In this document: positions 30,038 to 36,228 of the stretch, piece after piece
How positions within the stretch are numbered: position 1 is the stretch's first letter
Layout of the letters: the number at the start of each line of letters is the position of its first letter
From: Dinoroseobacter sp.
GTDB lineage: Bacteria; Pseudomonadota; Alphaproteobacteria; Rhodobacterales; Rhodobacteraceae
DNA: 36,228 bases
Direction: 5' to 3'
Assembly (NCBI GenBank): GCA_030066795.1
Contig: JASJAW010000035.1
Location: 1 to 36,228 of the forward strand
Made by a program: the position numbers and the translations under genes
Notes under the pieces: model-generated
Told to the model about the DNA's origin: nothing
What the model saw: only the letters and a program-made list of their open reading frames with translations
The model's database searches: none

Positions 30038-30783
30038 ATTTCGTCTCCTGTCTCGAGGATGAGGCGTAAGGGCAGTACCTGCGTTTTGTCTTCGGCACGA
30101 AGAAGCATGCCAAAATGCTCATCCACGCCCATAAATGTACCGGTATAAGTGGTGCCCTGCAGGGTGAGTTTGACGCCCTCGCCCATATTCCGTGCCAGCC
30201 CTCGCCATTCGGCGTGTAACGCGCGAGGGCCCTCACTCTCCAGCCGGCTGATCCACATCAGCGTATGACGCACCCAGGCTTCCAGAAGATGGACGGTATC
30301 GACCTCGGCGCAGCCTTCCTCATAGAGGCACGTATCCTCCGGGGTAAGACCGGGTGTATCCGGGTCCTGCGGCAAGATCGGCAGTTCCAGTCCGACCACG
30401 ATCCAGTCCGGCTCCGTCGCACCGTCGGTCTCCGAGGCAGCCACGCGCAGCCTTCCGCAGCGCGCGCCGTTCACGAACACCTCTCCGTCCCAGCTTAGAT
30501 GCACGCCAACCTCCGGCGGGGCGAGCGCACCGAGCGCGTTCTGAAACCCTACGCCGCAGGCCTTGAATACCGCCATTGCCTCATCCAATGGCTGTTCTGG
30601 CGCAAACACGATCGCAGCCTGCATTTCTGTGCCTGCGGGGGCATAGACCACAAGCCCGGCATCGCAGCCAAGCGCCGCCTCGGCGCAGGCCTTGCTGAAA
30701 GGGTCGATGCCGACCGCGACCTCCAGCCCCGAAAAGAGGGGTGGGAACTGCGGTTCTGTTGGCTTGAGGTCCAGATCGCTCAT
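30034..30783 (-). CDS. Biotin/lipoate-ligase-like protein with DUF4444-type C-terminus
   Basis: Protein of 249 residues resembling the catalytic fold of biotin/lipoate protein ligases (residues about 15-190), followed by a BirA-like SH3-type domain (LTLQGTTYTGTFMGVDEHFGML, about residues 205-245). The usual nucleotide-binding GRGRxGR motif is absent. At the position of the catalytic Lys (BirA GRKLAG) it reads VNGARCGRLRV, with Arg or Cys instead. Hence standard ligase chemistry is doubtful; binding or a different acyl/cofactor transfer is possible. It overlaps the Mrp gene upstream and DUF6505 downstream by four bases each. Family is recalled, function inferred. Confidence 0.8.
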   Translation of the reverse strand: MSDLDLKPTEPQFPPLFSGLEVAVGIDPFSKACAEAALGCDAGLVVYAPAGTEMQAAIVFAPEQPLDEAMAVFKACGVGFQNALGALAPPEVGVHLSWDGEVFVNGARCGRLRVAASETDGATEPDWIVVGLELPILPQDPDTPGLTPEDTCLYEEGCAEVDTVHLLEAWVRHTLMWISRLESEGPRALHAEWRGLARNMGEGVKLTLQGTTYTGTFMGVDEHFGMLLRAEDKTQVLPLRLILETGDEI

Positions 30784-31853
30784 GCGTTGCCGTCGACGAT
30801 CAGTTGCTTGGCGATCTTCCGGAACGCGTCCGCCTGCGCAGATTGAGGCTGACTGACGACAACCGGTGCTCCACCATCTGCAGCCATGCGAATTTTGATG
30901 TCGAGCGGGATCTCCGCCATCACTGGAACGCCCAGCTTCGCAGCTTCGTCTTTCACGCCGCCATGGCCAAAGACATGCTCTTCATGCCCGCAATTGGAAC
31001 AGATATGCGTCGACATGTTTTCGATCATGCCGAGGATCGGTGTGCCGAGTTTGTTGAACATGTCGATCCCCTTGCGCGCATCCAGCAAAGCGATGTCCTG
31101 CGGTGTGGATACGATGATCGCACCCGTAACATCGGCTTTTTGGGCCAGCGTCATTTGCACGTCGCCGGTTCCCGGTGGCAGGTCCACCAGCAGGATATCG
31201 AGCGCCCCCCACTGCACCTGACTCAGCATCTGCTGCAGCGCGCCCATCAGCATCGGACCCCGCCAGACCACGGCCTCGTTCTCGCCCGTCATCAGGCCGA
31301 GCGACATCATTGTCACTCCGTGGTTCCGCATGGGAAGGATGGTCTTGCCATCCGGGCTTGCCGGACGGCCGGAAATCCCCAGCATCCGAGGCTGGCTCGG
31401 GCCATATACGTCTGCGTCCAGAAGGCCTACTCGGCGCCCTTCCGCGGCCAAAGCGGTTGCGAGGTTTGCAGTGACGGTCGACTTGCCAACGCCACCCTTA
31501 CCCGACGCGATGGCGACGATCCGGTCGATGCCCGGAATCTTCTGCGGGCCTTTCGGTTCGGCGGCTTTCGCAGATTTTGACTTCAGATCGGGCGGCGCGG
31601 CGGGCTTCGAATGTGCGGTCATCACTGCAGACACCGACGCGACCCCGGCCATTGCTTTTAGTTTTTCCTCTGCTTCGGCCCGTGCGGGCTCGATCTCTTT
31701 CGCGCGGGTGGGGTCAATCTCGATCACAAATCGGACCGCACCACCGTCGACAGTCAGGGCCCGGACCATCCCGGCAGAGACCAGATCGCCGCCACCGAGC
31801 GGATCTTTTACCTGTTTAAGCGTTTCCAGAACGTCTTCCCGCGTAATGCTCAT
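30780..31853 (-). CDS. Mrp/NBP35-family Fe-S carrier ATPase (ApbC-like)
   Basis: P-loop ATPase of the Mrp/ApbC type that binds and transfers Fe-S clusters, 357 residues. An N-terminal MIP18/DUF59 domain (about 1-80) precedes a linker rich in Lys, Pro and Ala. GKGGVGKS at 118-125 is the deviant Walker A motif, LLDADVYGPSQPRMLG the switch I, DILLVDLPPGTGDVQ the Walker B, and HICSNCGHEEHVFGHGG the cluster-binding CxxC near residue 280. It is the second gene of the DUF6494-Mrp-ligase-like-DUF6505 run, with four-base overlaps. Housekeeping Fe-S transfer is the family's known role; a dedicated partner here is inference. Confidence 0.93.
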   Translation of the reverse strand: MSITREDVLETLKQVKDPLGGGDLVSAGMVRALTVDGGAVRFVIEIDPTRAKEIEPARAEAEEKLKAMAGVASVSAVMTAHSKPAAPPDLKSKSAKAAEPKGPQKIPGIDRIVAIASGKGGVGKSTVTANLATALAAEGRRVGLLDADVYGPSQPRMLGISGRPASPDGKTILPMRNHGVTMMSLGLMTGENEAVVWRGPMLMGALQQMLSQVQWGALDILLVDLPPGTGDVQMTLAQKADVTGAIIVSTPQDIALLDARKGIDMFNKLGTPILGMIENMSTHICSNCGHEEHVFGHGGVKDEAAKLGVPVMAEIPLDIKIRMAADGGAPVVVSQPQSAQADAFRKIAKQLIVDGNA

Positions 31854-32047
31854 GCCTCCGGCCCCTCAATTTTTCCTGTGACGACATGCTCAAGATCCAG
31901 TCCGTCGACTGTCAGCACCACCTTGGCTTCAAACGTCTGGCCTGCTGTGGCGCCTGAAGAGCGCATGGCGTCTTCAATTGCTTGTTGGGATGTCACACCC
32001 ACCTGCTTGAGAAACTTGCGCATGCTCATGTTAAACTCGTCGCTCAT
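31850..32047 (-). CDS. DUF6494-family protein
   Basis: Small cytoplasmic protein of 65 residues, starting MSDEFNMSMRKFLKQVGVT and followed by AKVVLTVDGLDLEHVVTGKIE. It has no cysteines and no hydrophobic segment. I recognise the DUF6494 type from its position and sequence, without a known function. AGGGAGA precedes the ATG. It is the first gene of the minus-strand run and overlaps the Mrp start by four bases (31850-31853), so translation is likely coupled. It diverges from the cytochrome-domain gene across 88 bases. Confidence 0.82.
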   Translation of the reverse strand: MSDEFNMSMRKFLKQVGVTSQQAIEDAMRSSGATAGQTFEAKVVLTVDGLDLEHVVTGKIEGPEA

Positions 32048-32072
32048 CCCATTCTCCCTTCTTTCGCATCAG

Positions 32073-32100
32073 TTGACGCGTCTTTGATCCGGCGTCTAGT
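32073..32100 (+). promoter_or_regulatory. Possible sigma-70-type promoter for the cytochrome-domain gene
   Basis: TTGACG (32073-32078) resembles a -35 box and TCTAGT (32095-32100), 16 bases farther, is a weak -10 (four of six matches). It would fire toward the gene at 32136. Weak evidence. Confidence 0.25.
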
Positions 32101-32135
32101 CTGGAAGAACGCATCCACGGAACGGGAGGTCCTTG

Positions 32136-32900
32136 ATGCCAACGCCCCGAATTCTTCGAGCTTTTGCCGTTACTTGCTTTTCGCTTGCTCTCAGCCAGCC
32201 TGTCGCCGCGCAAGACAAAGAATTCACCTTGCAGGCGTCGCCAGACCTTATCGACAGCGGCCTTGTGAAATTCCTGGTGCCACGCTTCTCGATGAAAACC
32301 GGCGTCCGGGTTACGGTTGTCCCGCTTGAAGCAGAGGATCCCACTTCTGCGCAACTCGCCGCAGGTGGAGACCAACTTGCGCTCGCCCGGGACGGCAATG
32401 ATTACCTGCTGACACTGCCCGAGGGCGACCCCGATGCCGCGCGGTTCGGCGACTGGTTGTTGGGCGAGGTGGGGCAACGAACAATCGCGTCTTTTACGCC
32501 GCAAAGCGGTGCTGCCTTTGAAGCGGTAGCGAACCGTCCGCCGCCCAAAGCCGAACTCGACATGAGTGTCGATGTCAGCAAGGGTATCGAGTTGTCGCTC
32601 TTGCATTGCGGAAGGTGCCACGTGATCGGCCCTCAAAATCGTATGAACGATATCGGGTCGACGCCGTCGTTTGGCGTGCTTCGGAACCTGTCGGACTGGG
32701 AGCGGCGGTTCGAGACGTTTTACGTCCTGAATCCGCATCCGTCCTTCACTCAGATCGCAGAAGTGACGCCCGCGTTCGACCCCGAGCGACCTTCGCCGAT
32801 CGTACCCGTGGAACTGACGCTCGAGGATCTCGAAGAAATCCTCGCCTACGTTGCGCGTATGGACCCTGCCGATCTTGGAGCGCCAATCCGGCATCAATGA
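32136..32900 (+). CDS. Periplasmic TupA-like/cytochrome c fusion protein
   Basis: Exported protein of 254 residues. A signal peptide (about 1-25, ending QPVAAQD) is followed by TLQASPDLIDSGLVKFLVPR, FSMKTGVRVTVVPLE and WLLGEVGQRTIASFTPQSGAAF, which resemble the beginning and end of TupA-type tungstate-binding proteins, but only about 105 residues long so the middle is missing. A cytochrome c-type domain has haem motif CGRCH at 158-162. The distal ligand is not certain: Met170 (QNRMNDIG) is close to the haem motif and Met244 is at the C-terminus. GGGAGG 6 bases before ATG 32136 decides the start over TTG 32133. It lies beside a multi-cluster ferredoxin gene, suggesting an electron-transfer role with a molybdenum/tungsten enzyme. 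Confidence 0.72.
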   Translation: MPTPRILRAFAVTCFSLALSQPVAAQDKEFTLQASPDLIDSGLVKFLVPRFSMKTGVRVTVVPLEAEDPTSAQLAAGGDQLALARDGNDYLLTLPEGDPDAARFGDWLLGEVGQRTIASFTPQSGAAFEAVANRPPPKAELDMSVDVSKGIELSLLHCGRCHVIGPQNRMNDIGSTPSFGVLRNLSDWERRFETFYVLNPHPSFTQIAEVTPAFDPERPSPIVPVELTLEDLEEILAYVARMDPADLGAPIRHQ

Positions 32901-34855
32901 TCCTTGCGCTCGCTGTAATAGTCATCGGTGGTGCGCACACGGGGACGTTCGCCGCCCGCAAACGGGTTGTTTGTGCTGTGGTACTGGGCCTGAACCCGGC
33001 AGTTGTCACACATGCGGATCATCTTCGCAGCATCAGAATTCGCAAACATATGGTGCTTGCCTTCGAGCTGCGCGACGATCCGCTCGATCGTGGATTTCAC
33101 GCCAAACAGGGCGCCGCACTCGATGCAGGCGGCGGGCTCTTCTTCATTTTTGACGACTTCGGAGAGCGCGCTGTCGTCCAGATTGAACTGCGGTACCAAC
33201 TCTATCGCGTCCTCGGGGCAAATATTGGCGCACAGTCCACATTGCAGACAGGCCGCTTCCTGGAACTTTAGTTGCGGCATATCCTCGTTGTCGGTCAAAG
33301 CGCCCGAGGGGCAGAGCGATACGCAGGACAGGCACAGTGTGCAGCTGTCCTGGTTGACCAATACCGCGCCGTAGGGCGCTGTTTCGGGCAACGGTAGCGT
33401 TTCATCCGAGCCGGGATGCAACGCTTTTGCCGCGAGCCGCGTGATCTGACGGCGGTCGCCCATCGGCAGCACCGGCGATACCGGGTTGTGCACAGGCGCG
33501 AGCTCATAAAGCGCGTCGGACATGGCGTCGGGATCGGCCACGTCCAGAAGTGCCATCCGCGGCTGGTCGCTCAACGCGTTGGTCAGCTCGGTTTCCCGCT
33601 CCAGCGCTTCGCGTTCGGTGGTTGGTGACAAAAGCACACGGACCGCTGCAAACCCCGACGCGAGTGCGCCCAAAGCCTCCGCATGTCCAAACCCCGACAC
33701 TTTTTCGAGGGCCATGGGGATCACATGCGCCGGCAACCCACGCCCAAAGCGGGCAGCGAGGCGGATCATTTCGTCGCCGTGGCCAGTATCGTGCACAAGC
33801 AATACCGGGTCGGTCCCGCCTGCTTTGGCGAAAGTCCCAGCCAGCGTCTGGACCCGCTGCATCAGGAACGAGACCGGTGGGTCCTGGGCTGTGATTGCGC
33901 CGGATGGGCATAAGGCGGCACATGCGCCGCAACCGGCGCAGACCATTGGGTCAATGGCAACATGCTCACCGGCGGAGGTAATCGCGCCCGTCGGGCAGAT
34001 GTCGAGGCAATTTCGGCAGGCTTCTTTCTCCGCCCGGGAATGCGCGCAAAGGTGTTCCGCCAACCCGACATAGAGGGGTTTTTCAAAGGTACCGACCAGA
34101 TGGCTTGCGGCCAGCACAACACCCGATACAGCATTTGGGCTGCCGGGATCGGCGCGCAGATACCCCTCGCGCTTTTCGGGTGCCGGAAAGAGCGGGATGT
34201 CTCCGCGCAGGTCGAGGATCAGGTCACAGTCGGAACTGGCACCGTCGCGCGGTTCAGAAAGCTGCAGCGCGCCGCGTCCACCGGGTTGAACTTGCTGTAA
34301 CGCATCAAGGCGTACAGAAAACCCACCAAGCGCTCCTGTTGCGGATTTCAATCGCGCAACGATCACGTCAAAGCCGCGGGTCAGCGGCAAGTCTTCGGTG
34401 GCTTCCGATAACAACACAGTGACGCTCAGGTGGTCTTTAAGCTGGTCCGCCGCAGCAAAGGCCACATCGGGCGCGCCAAGGATCAGGCAAACACCTTCGC
34501 TGGTCACATCGACCGCAGGTGTTAACGGCGCCGGAAGCGCCGCCTCCGCCGCGAGTGCCGCCATCTTGGCAGTGGACTTGTCTCCGTCCTCAGACCAACC
34601 GGCCCGGTCGCGCAGATCGACAATGGCAGGCGCGTCCACCCCAATCTCATCGGCGATTTCGGTGAACAGAGCGCTCTCCTGCGCGCAGGCAACAATTGCG
34701 TCCCCGGATTGCAGCTCGGTCGCAAGCGCGTCGGTTTGGTGCATGCACAGGCCGGTATGAATACGCGTACATTCAAGACCTGAGGCTTTGGATATATCCT
34801 CTGCGTTCAGTGACTGACTGCCAAGGCAGTCACACAGCACCAATTTCTTAGCCAT
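32894..34855 (-). CDS. Large multi-cluster 4Fe-4S ferredoxin-like protein
   Basis: Cytoplasmic iron-sulfur protein of 653 residues. The N-terminal part has scattered cysteines (LVLCDCLG at 8-10, GLCMHQ, ACAQES) as in HdrA-like or other cluster-assembling proteins. The first ferredoxin pair is CRNCLDICPTGAI (C280, C283, C287, with C270 likely completing) and CAGCGACAALCPSGAI (C306, C309, C312, C316). The second pair is CTLCLSCVSLCPSGAL and CLQCGLCANICPEDAI. The tail has CIECGALFG and MCDNCRVQ. The likely start is ATG 34855 after AGGGGG; the frame continues upstream to 34885. Such proteins accompany formate dehydrogenase in many proteobacteria. The last seven bases overlap the end of the convergent cytochrome-domain gene. 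Confidence 0.88.
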   Translation of the reverse strand: MAKKLVLCDCLGSQSLNAEDISKASGLECTRIHTGLCMHQTDALATELQSGDAIVACAQESALFTEIADEIGVDAPAIVDLRDRAGWSEDGDKSTAKMAALAAEAALPAPLTPAVDVTSEGVCLILGAPDVAFAAADQLKDHLSVTVLLSEATEDLPLTRGFDVIVARLKSATGALGGFSVRLDALQQVQPGGRGALQLSEPRDGASSDCDLILDLRGDIPLFPAPEKREGYLRADPGSPNAVSGVVLAASHLVGTFEKPLYVGLAEHLCAHSRAEKEACRNCLDICPTGAITSAGEHVAIDPMVCAGCGACAALCPSGAITAQDPPVSFLMQRVQTLAGTFAKAGGTDPVLLVHDTGHGDEMIRLAARFGRGLPAHVIPMALEKVSGFGHAEALGALASGFAAVRVLLSPTTEREALERETELTNALSDQPRMALLDVADPDAMSDALYELAPVHNPVSPVLPMGDRRQITRLAAKALHPGSDETLPLPETAPYGAVLVNQDSCTLCLSCVSLCPSGALTDNEDMPQLKFQEAACLQCGLCANICPEDAIELVPQFNLDDSALSEVVKNEEEPAACIECGALFGVKSTIERIVAQLEGKHHMFANSDAAKMIRMCDNCRVQAQYHSTNNPFAGGERPRVRTTDDYYSERKDH

Positions 34856-35226
34856 TTTTTCCCCCTGGGCCGGCCGTTCTCGCACTCCGGCGCCTCGCTG
34901 GATGTCACGGTATCCACGAATTTCACGTGGGGTAAAGCCGAAATTCAGTATCCTCGAATCAGGTTCTGCGGCGCAGCGGATTTTGCTGCAATGCAGAGGC
35001 GCATCTTAAAGCAATATACAGAATGCAGGTTTTTTCAGCAAAACCAAAAGATTGAGCGCATACAGTGGTCTACATTTCTGACCTAAAAAGTCAACTAATT
35101 GATCTATATGAAAAATTCTTCTTTACCTTCCGGCTTTTGCCGGGGCATGCTGTATCTGGGCGAGCTACGACAAAAACAGAAAAGCTCGAATCGGAGGGAG
35201 AAAAGCTGGATAAGTCGGCGAGATGC
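34856..35226. other. Divergent intergenic region, ferredoxin / DUF3305
   Basis: This 371-base region separates the ferredoxin gene from the DUF3305 gene and is much more AT-rich than the genes around it. It holds a perfect 11-base palindrome CTGCAATGCAG (34986-34996), a motif TTCTGACCTAAAAAG (35076-35090) very like the gltD leader repeats, and a small hairpin CCGGC-TTTT-GCCGG (35130-35143). Reading frames here (for example from GTG 35065) look non-coding in codon use. It probably holds both promoters. Confidence 0.5.
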
Positions 35227-35775
35227 GTGGTCATTCCCGTAGGCGTTGTGCTGCGCCGTATCCCGGGCGTGACGCGTTGGGCCAAGTGGTCTTGGCGCGC
35301 TGTAGCTGTGCTTCCGGGCGCGGCTGAGGCCGATTGGGTTGAGCTGCGCCGCGAGGGCGAGACGGTCGAGTATCATGCAGCAACGGTCGGGCTTGAGTTG
35401 TGGCGCACGGATACCGAAGCGTATCAGACCGCGCTAAACACGGATGTCCCCTCTGTCTATGTCGTTCTGCGCGAGGATGATCACGCGCCGGAAGGGCGAG
35501 AATTGTCTGTTCTGCTGGTCACGGCGTCTCCTTATGATGCCCAGGATTACACTGACAGCGGCGAGGAGATTGTGGAGCGTGTTCCGATGCCTCCGCAATT
35601 GGTTGCGTTTCTCCGCGACTTCATTGCAGAGCATCACGAGGACGAAGCGTTCGTGAAGCGCCGCCGCGATAAAAAGCGGGTCGACCTGACCGAGGACGGA
35701 AAAGGCGATGCGCGCATCTCCCAGATGTCGGATGTGTATCGCGCGCCACGTCGCAAAGTTGGGGGGCTCCATTGA
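35227..35775 (+). CDS. DUF3305-family protein (formate dehydrogenase cluster)
   Basis: I recognise the DUF3305 family from VGVVLRRIPGVTRWAKWSWR, YHAATVGLELWRTDTEAY, VTASPYDAQDYTDSGEEIVE and the C-terminal KRRRDKKR and YRAPRRK. These proteins are commonly found beside DUF3306 and formate dehydrogenase genes; no activity is known. The start is uncertain. GTG 35227 gives 182 residues, with weak GGCGAG upstream. A CTG at 35206 has the excellent GGAGGG (35193-35198) 7 bases before it. GTG 35065 would add 54 residues that read as non-coding. Its stop overlaps the start of the next gene. Confidence 0.85.
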   Translation: MVIPVGVVLRRIPGVTRWAKWSWRAVAVLPGAAEADWVELRREGETVEYHAATVGLELWRTDTEAYQTALNTDVPSVYVVLREDDHAPEGRELSVLLVTASPYDAQDYTDSGEEIVERVPMPPQLVAFLRDFIAEHHEDEAFVKRRRDKKRVDLTEDGKGDARISQMSDVYRAPRRKVGGLH

Positions 35776-36228
35776 CCGAGACCCGTTCAGATTTCTGGTC
35801 CCGCAGAAAAGCGCGTGTGCAAGCCGAGCAGGAAGCGGAACAGCGCGCGGAAGCCGCTGCCGAGGTAGCAGAGCGCGAAGCGACACTTGCCGAGAAAACC
35901 GACGAGGAAATTCTCGCAGAGCTCGAACTGCCCGACCCTGACACGCTTCAGAAGGGCGATGATTTTTCGGTCTTCATGAAACAAGCCGTGCCTGAGCGCA
36001 TCCGCCGCCGTGCACTGCGTAAACTTTGGCTGTCGAACCCTGTCCTTGCCAACCTCGATTCATTGGTCGAGTACGGCGAAGACTACACTGACGCCGCCAC
36101 CGTGGTCGAAAACCTGTCGACCGCCTATCAGGTCGGTAAGGGTATGATGGCGCATGTGCTGGAGCTGGAGCGCCAGAAAGCCGAGGCGGAGGCTGACGCG
36201 GAGGGCGCGCCGGCAGAGGATGCGCCGC
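35772..36228 (+). CDS. DUF3306-family protein, cut by the window end
   Basis: Partial gene whose stop is beyond the window. It starts at TTG 35772, overlapping the DUF3305 stop (TTGA), and reads TETRSDFWSRRKARVQAEQE, then a Glu/Ala-rich coiled segment, LPDPDTLQKGDDFSVFM, VPERIRRRALRKLWLSNPVL, ANLDSLVEYGEDYTDA and YQVGKGMMAH, the family's diagnostic blocks. The N-terminal 45 residues look like a charged helix. DUF3306 has no known biochemistry; genes of this type lie next to DUF3305, a TorD-like chaperone and formate dehydrogenase. Coding content is confirmed by 152 open codons and matching family sequence. Confidence 0.86.
   Translation, partial: MTETRSDFWSRRKARVQAEQEAEQRAEAAAEVAEREATLAEKTDEEILAELELPDPDTLQKGDDFSVFMKQAVPERIRRRALRKLWLSNPVLANLDSLVEYGEDYTDAATVVENLSTAYQVGKGMMAHVLELERQKAEAEADAEGAPAEDAP

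Overview
The window is ordinary, densely packed chromosome of an alphaproteobacterium, most probably a member of the Rhodobacterales (roseobacter group). The evidence is GC-rich, closely spaced or overlapping genes and several neighbourhoods typical of that order: gltD/gltB, a MarR plus response-regulator pair resembling PetP/PetR, histone deacetylase-xseB-ispA-dxs, and a formate-dehydrogenase-type accessory cluster with DUF3305/DUF3306. I saw no rRNA, tRNA, CRISPR array, insertion sequence or prophage.

Layout. 1-6786: glutamate synthase genes gltD and gltB with a GFA-family gene between them, closed by a clear hairpin terminator. 6856-9346: monofunctional transglycosylase, glutathione S-transferase and epoxyqueuosine reductase. 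9353-13052: a secreted-type Hint-domain protein, a haem-dependent N-demethylase-like protein (DUF3445), a small basic protein and an EamA exporter. 13056-15009: a divergent pair, DUF4198 periplasmic protein and HupE/UreJ-type membrane protein, whose start codons overlap. 15058-17528: ilvE with a 53-residue membrane protein behind it, divergent from the MarR/response-regulator pair. 17595-21585: HDAC-like hydrolase, xseB, ispA and dxs, which supply isoprenoid precursors. 21632-26660: an SDR oxidoreductase divergent from the phenylacetyl-CoA epoxidase genes paaA-[VOC]-paaB-paaC-paaD-paaE, with an inverted repeat in front of paaA. 26727-29579: AMP nucleosidase, an HU-like protein with terminator, and a second EamA exporter.

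29558-36228 is the least understood part. A minus-strand set of four tightly overlapping genes encodes a DUF6494 protein, a MIP18-Mrp type ATPase, a biotin/lipoate-ligase-like protein without the usual catalytic signature, and a DUF6505 protein. It diverges from a periplasmic protein that appears to join a shortened tungstate-binding-protein-like region to a monohaem cytochrome c domain. Then come a large multi-cluster ferredoxin on the minus strand and, diverging from it, DUF3305 and DUF3306 genes that run off the window edge. Families of this kind are commonly found beside Mo/W formate dehydrogenases, so the catalytic subunit and its TorD-like chaperone are expected just beyond position 36228. 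I infer that these genes form one module for Fe-S/cofactor assembly and electron transfer of that enzyme. It is the best candidate here for an incompletely described system.
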